From positions 1-5,888 of the forward strand of contig SLTF01000296.1 of NCBI GenBank assembly GCA_007130025.1: a stretch of DNA of 5,888 bases. The letters run 5' to 3'. Origin of the DNA: Spirochaetales bacterium (GTDB lineage Bacteria; Spirochaetota; Spirochaetia; DSM-27196; PWMO01). Both the position numbers and the translations under genes were made by a program. This document shows, one piece after another, positions 5,132-5,888 of this stretch; positions within the stretch are counted from its first letter, which is position 1; each line of letters opens with the position of its first letter. The notes beneath the pieces are model-generated. The model had not been told where the DNA came from and did no database searches. It worked only from the letters and a program-made list of their open reading frames with translations.

Positions 5132-5888
5132 TCACGATCGCTTCGAGCATCTCGCGTCGCCCGGAGCGGTTGGTGATCTGGTCGTTCTCGAGCGCGTACG
5201 CCTCGAGCTCCTTGAACCCCACGGAACCCTGCACAATTTTCGCACCAATCCCGTCGCGATAACTCGCGTACCGGTCCTGGACAAAGTCCTCCAGCTCGCG
5301 CGACTCCAACAGACGGTGGGCTACTTCCAGCGCGCGGGCGTAGGTATCCATGGCGGCGATGTGGCCGATGAAGATGTCGTCCGGCTCAAAGCTTCCTCGG
5401 CGCAGCTTGGCGTCAAAGTTGAGTCCACCGGGGGCCAGGCCCCCAGCTTTCAGCACCTCGTAGAGGGGGAAGATCGCCTCGTAGAGGTTGGTTGCCATCT
5501 GGTCGGTGTCCCAGCCAAGGAGAAACGCGCCCTCGTTGGCGTCGAGGCTGCCGAGAACCCCGTTGATGCGCGCGGTGTAGATCTCGTGCTGGTAGGTGTG
5601 GCCTGCGAGGATCGCGTGGTTCTGCTCGATGTTGATTTTGAAGTGCGGCAGCAGGTCGTACTTTCGCAGGAAGTTGAGGCAGGCCTCGACGTCGGAGTCG
5701 TACTGGTGGGCCGTCGGCTCCATGGGCTTGGGTTCGATCAGGAACTGCCCGGTGAATCCGATCTCCTTCGCGTAGTCCACCGCCATGTGAAGGAAGCGGC
5801 CGAGGTTGTCGAGCTCAAGACCCATGTCGGTATTGATGAGGCTGTCATACCCTTCCCGACCTCCCCAGAAGACGTAGTTCTGTCCGCC
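5118..5888 (-). CDS. xylA: Xylose isomerase, C-terminal 256 residues (5' end beyond right edge)
   Basis: Xylose isomerase interconverts D-xylose and D-xylulose in the cytoplasm, the first step of the bacterial isomerase route. The visible part starts GGQNYVFWGGREGYDSLINT and runs to NRYL with TGA at 5120-5118. The metal-ligand motifs of class II enzymes are all present in order: IEPKPMEPTAHQYD (Glu), NIEQNHAILAGH (Glu and His), SLDANEG (Asp), GWDTDQ (two Asp) and GGLNFDAK (Asp). So the visible part looks active. Two small departures from the sequences I remember are Ala instead of Lys in EPTAHQYD and MAT instead of FPT after GWDTDQ. Family length is about 440 residues, so about 180 residues, including the catalytic His, lie outside the window. 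The frame is open to the edge; the ATG at 5825 is internal. The stop overlaps the upstream extension of the ROK regulator, pointing to one transcript. Confidence 0.97.
   Translation of the reverse strand, partial: GGQNYVFWGGREGYDSLINTDMGLELDNLGRFLHMAVDYAKEIGFTGQFLIEPKPMEPTAHQYDSDVEACLNFLRKYDLLPHFKINIEQNHAILAGHTYQHEIYTARINGVLGSLDANEGAFLLGWDTDQMATNLYEAIFPLYEVLKAGGLAPGGLNFDAKLRRGSFEPDDIFIGHIAAMDTYARALEVAHRLLESRELEDFVQDRYASYRDGIGAKIVQGSVGFKELEAYALENDQITNRSGRREMLEAIVNRYL

Noticed and set aside
4226..5176. 316-residue open frame on the plus strand
   Set aside because: It is antisense to the ROK regulator and the xylA end, both of which have conserved motifs on the minus strand.

Overview
The window is GC-rich bacterial DNA. 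Every gene I accept lies on the minus strand, so transcription runs from the right edge to the left. From right to left it holds: the C-terminal part of xylose isomerase (xylA, cut by the right edge); a ROK-family sugar regulator overlapping the xylA stop (xylR-like); a 62-residue histone-fold protein; a 437-residue membrane transporter of the YuiF-like Na+/H+ antiporter family; a 675-residue membrane-anchored protein I do not recognise; and, at the left edge, a possible short N-terminal fragment of a Cys/His-rich protein with a perfect ribosome binding site, perhaps the start of an insertion-sequence gene.

The organism cannot be named from the sequence alone. A single-histone-fold protein of this small bacterial type is known mainly from Bdellovibrio (Bd0055/HBb) and Leptospira. 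Combined with a class II xylose isomerase, a ROK regulator and high GC, this makes a free-living, sugar-fermenting spirochaete a reasonable guess. That is inference, not a direct reading.

Region 5888-3989 is a xylose-utilisation block. XylA interconverts xylose and xylulose, and the ROK protein probably senses the sugar and controls the operon. The striking point is that the regulator's winged helix-turn-helix (wHTH) is clearly encoded upstream of its first ATG (4990), but that stretch has no ATG, GTG or TTG start. Either the start is non-canonical, or there is a frameshift or sequence error, or the regulator has lost its DNA-binding domain.

Region 3988-3543 holds the histone gene with its own strong ribosome binding site, followed by a 9-bp GC-rich hairpin and a possible extended -10 promoter for the transporter. 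Region 3542-184 is a probable two-gene unit, transporter then unknown membrane protein, separated by 17 bases. Region 183-1 is dense in structure: a composite hairpin, paired C-run direct repeats, a four-tract G-quadruplex motif and nested inverted repeats around the possible left-edge start codon.

The most interesting items are the bacterial histone, the regulator without a canonical start for its DNA-binding domain, the unrecognised membrane protein, and the possible mobile-element junction at the left edge.
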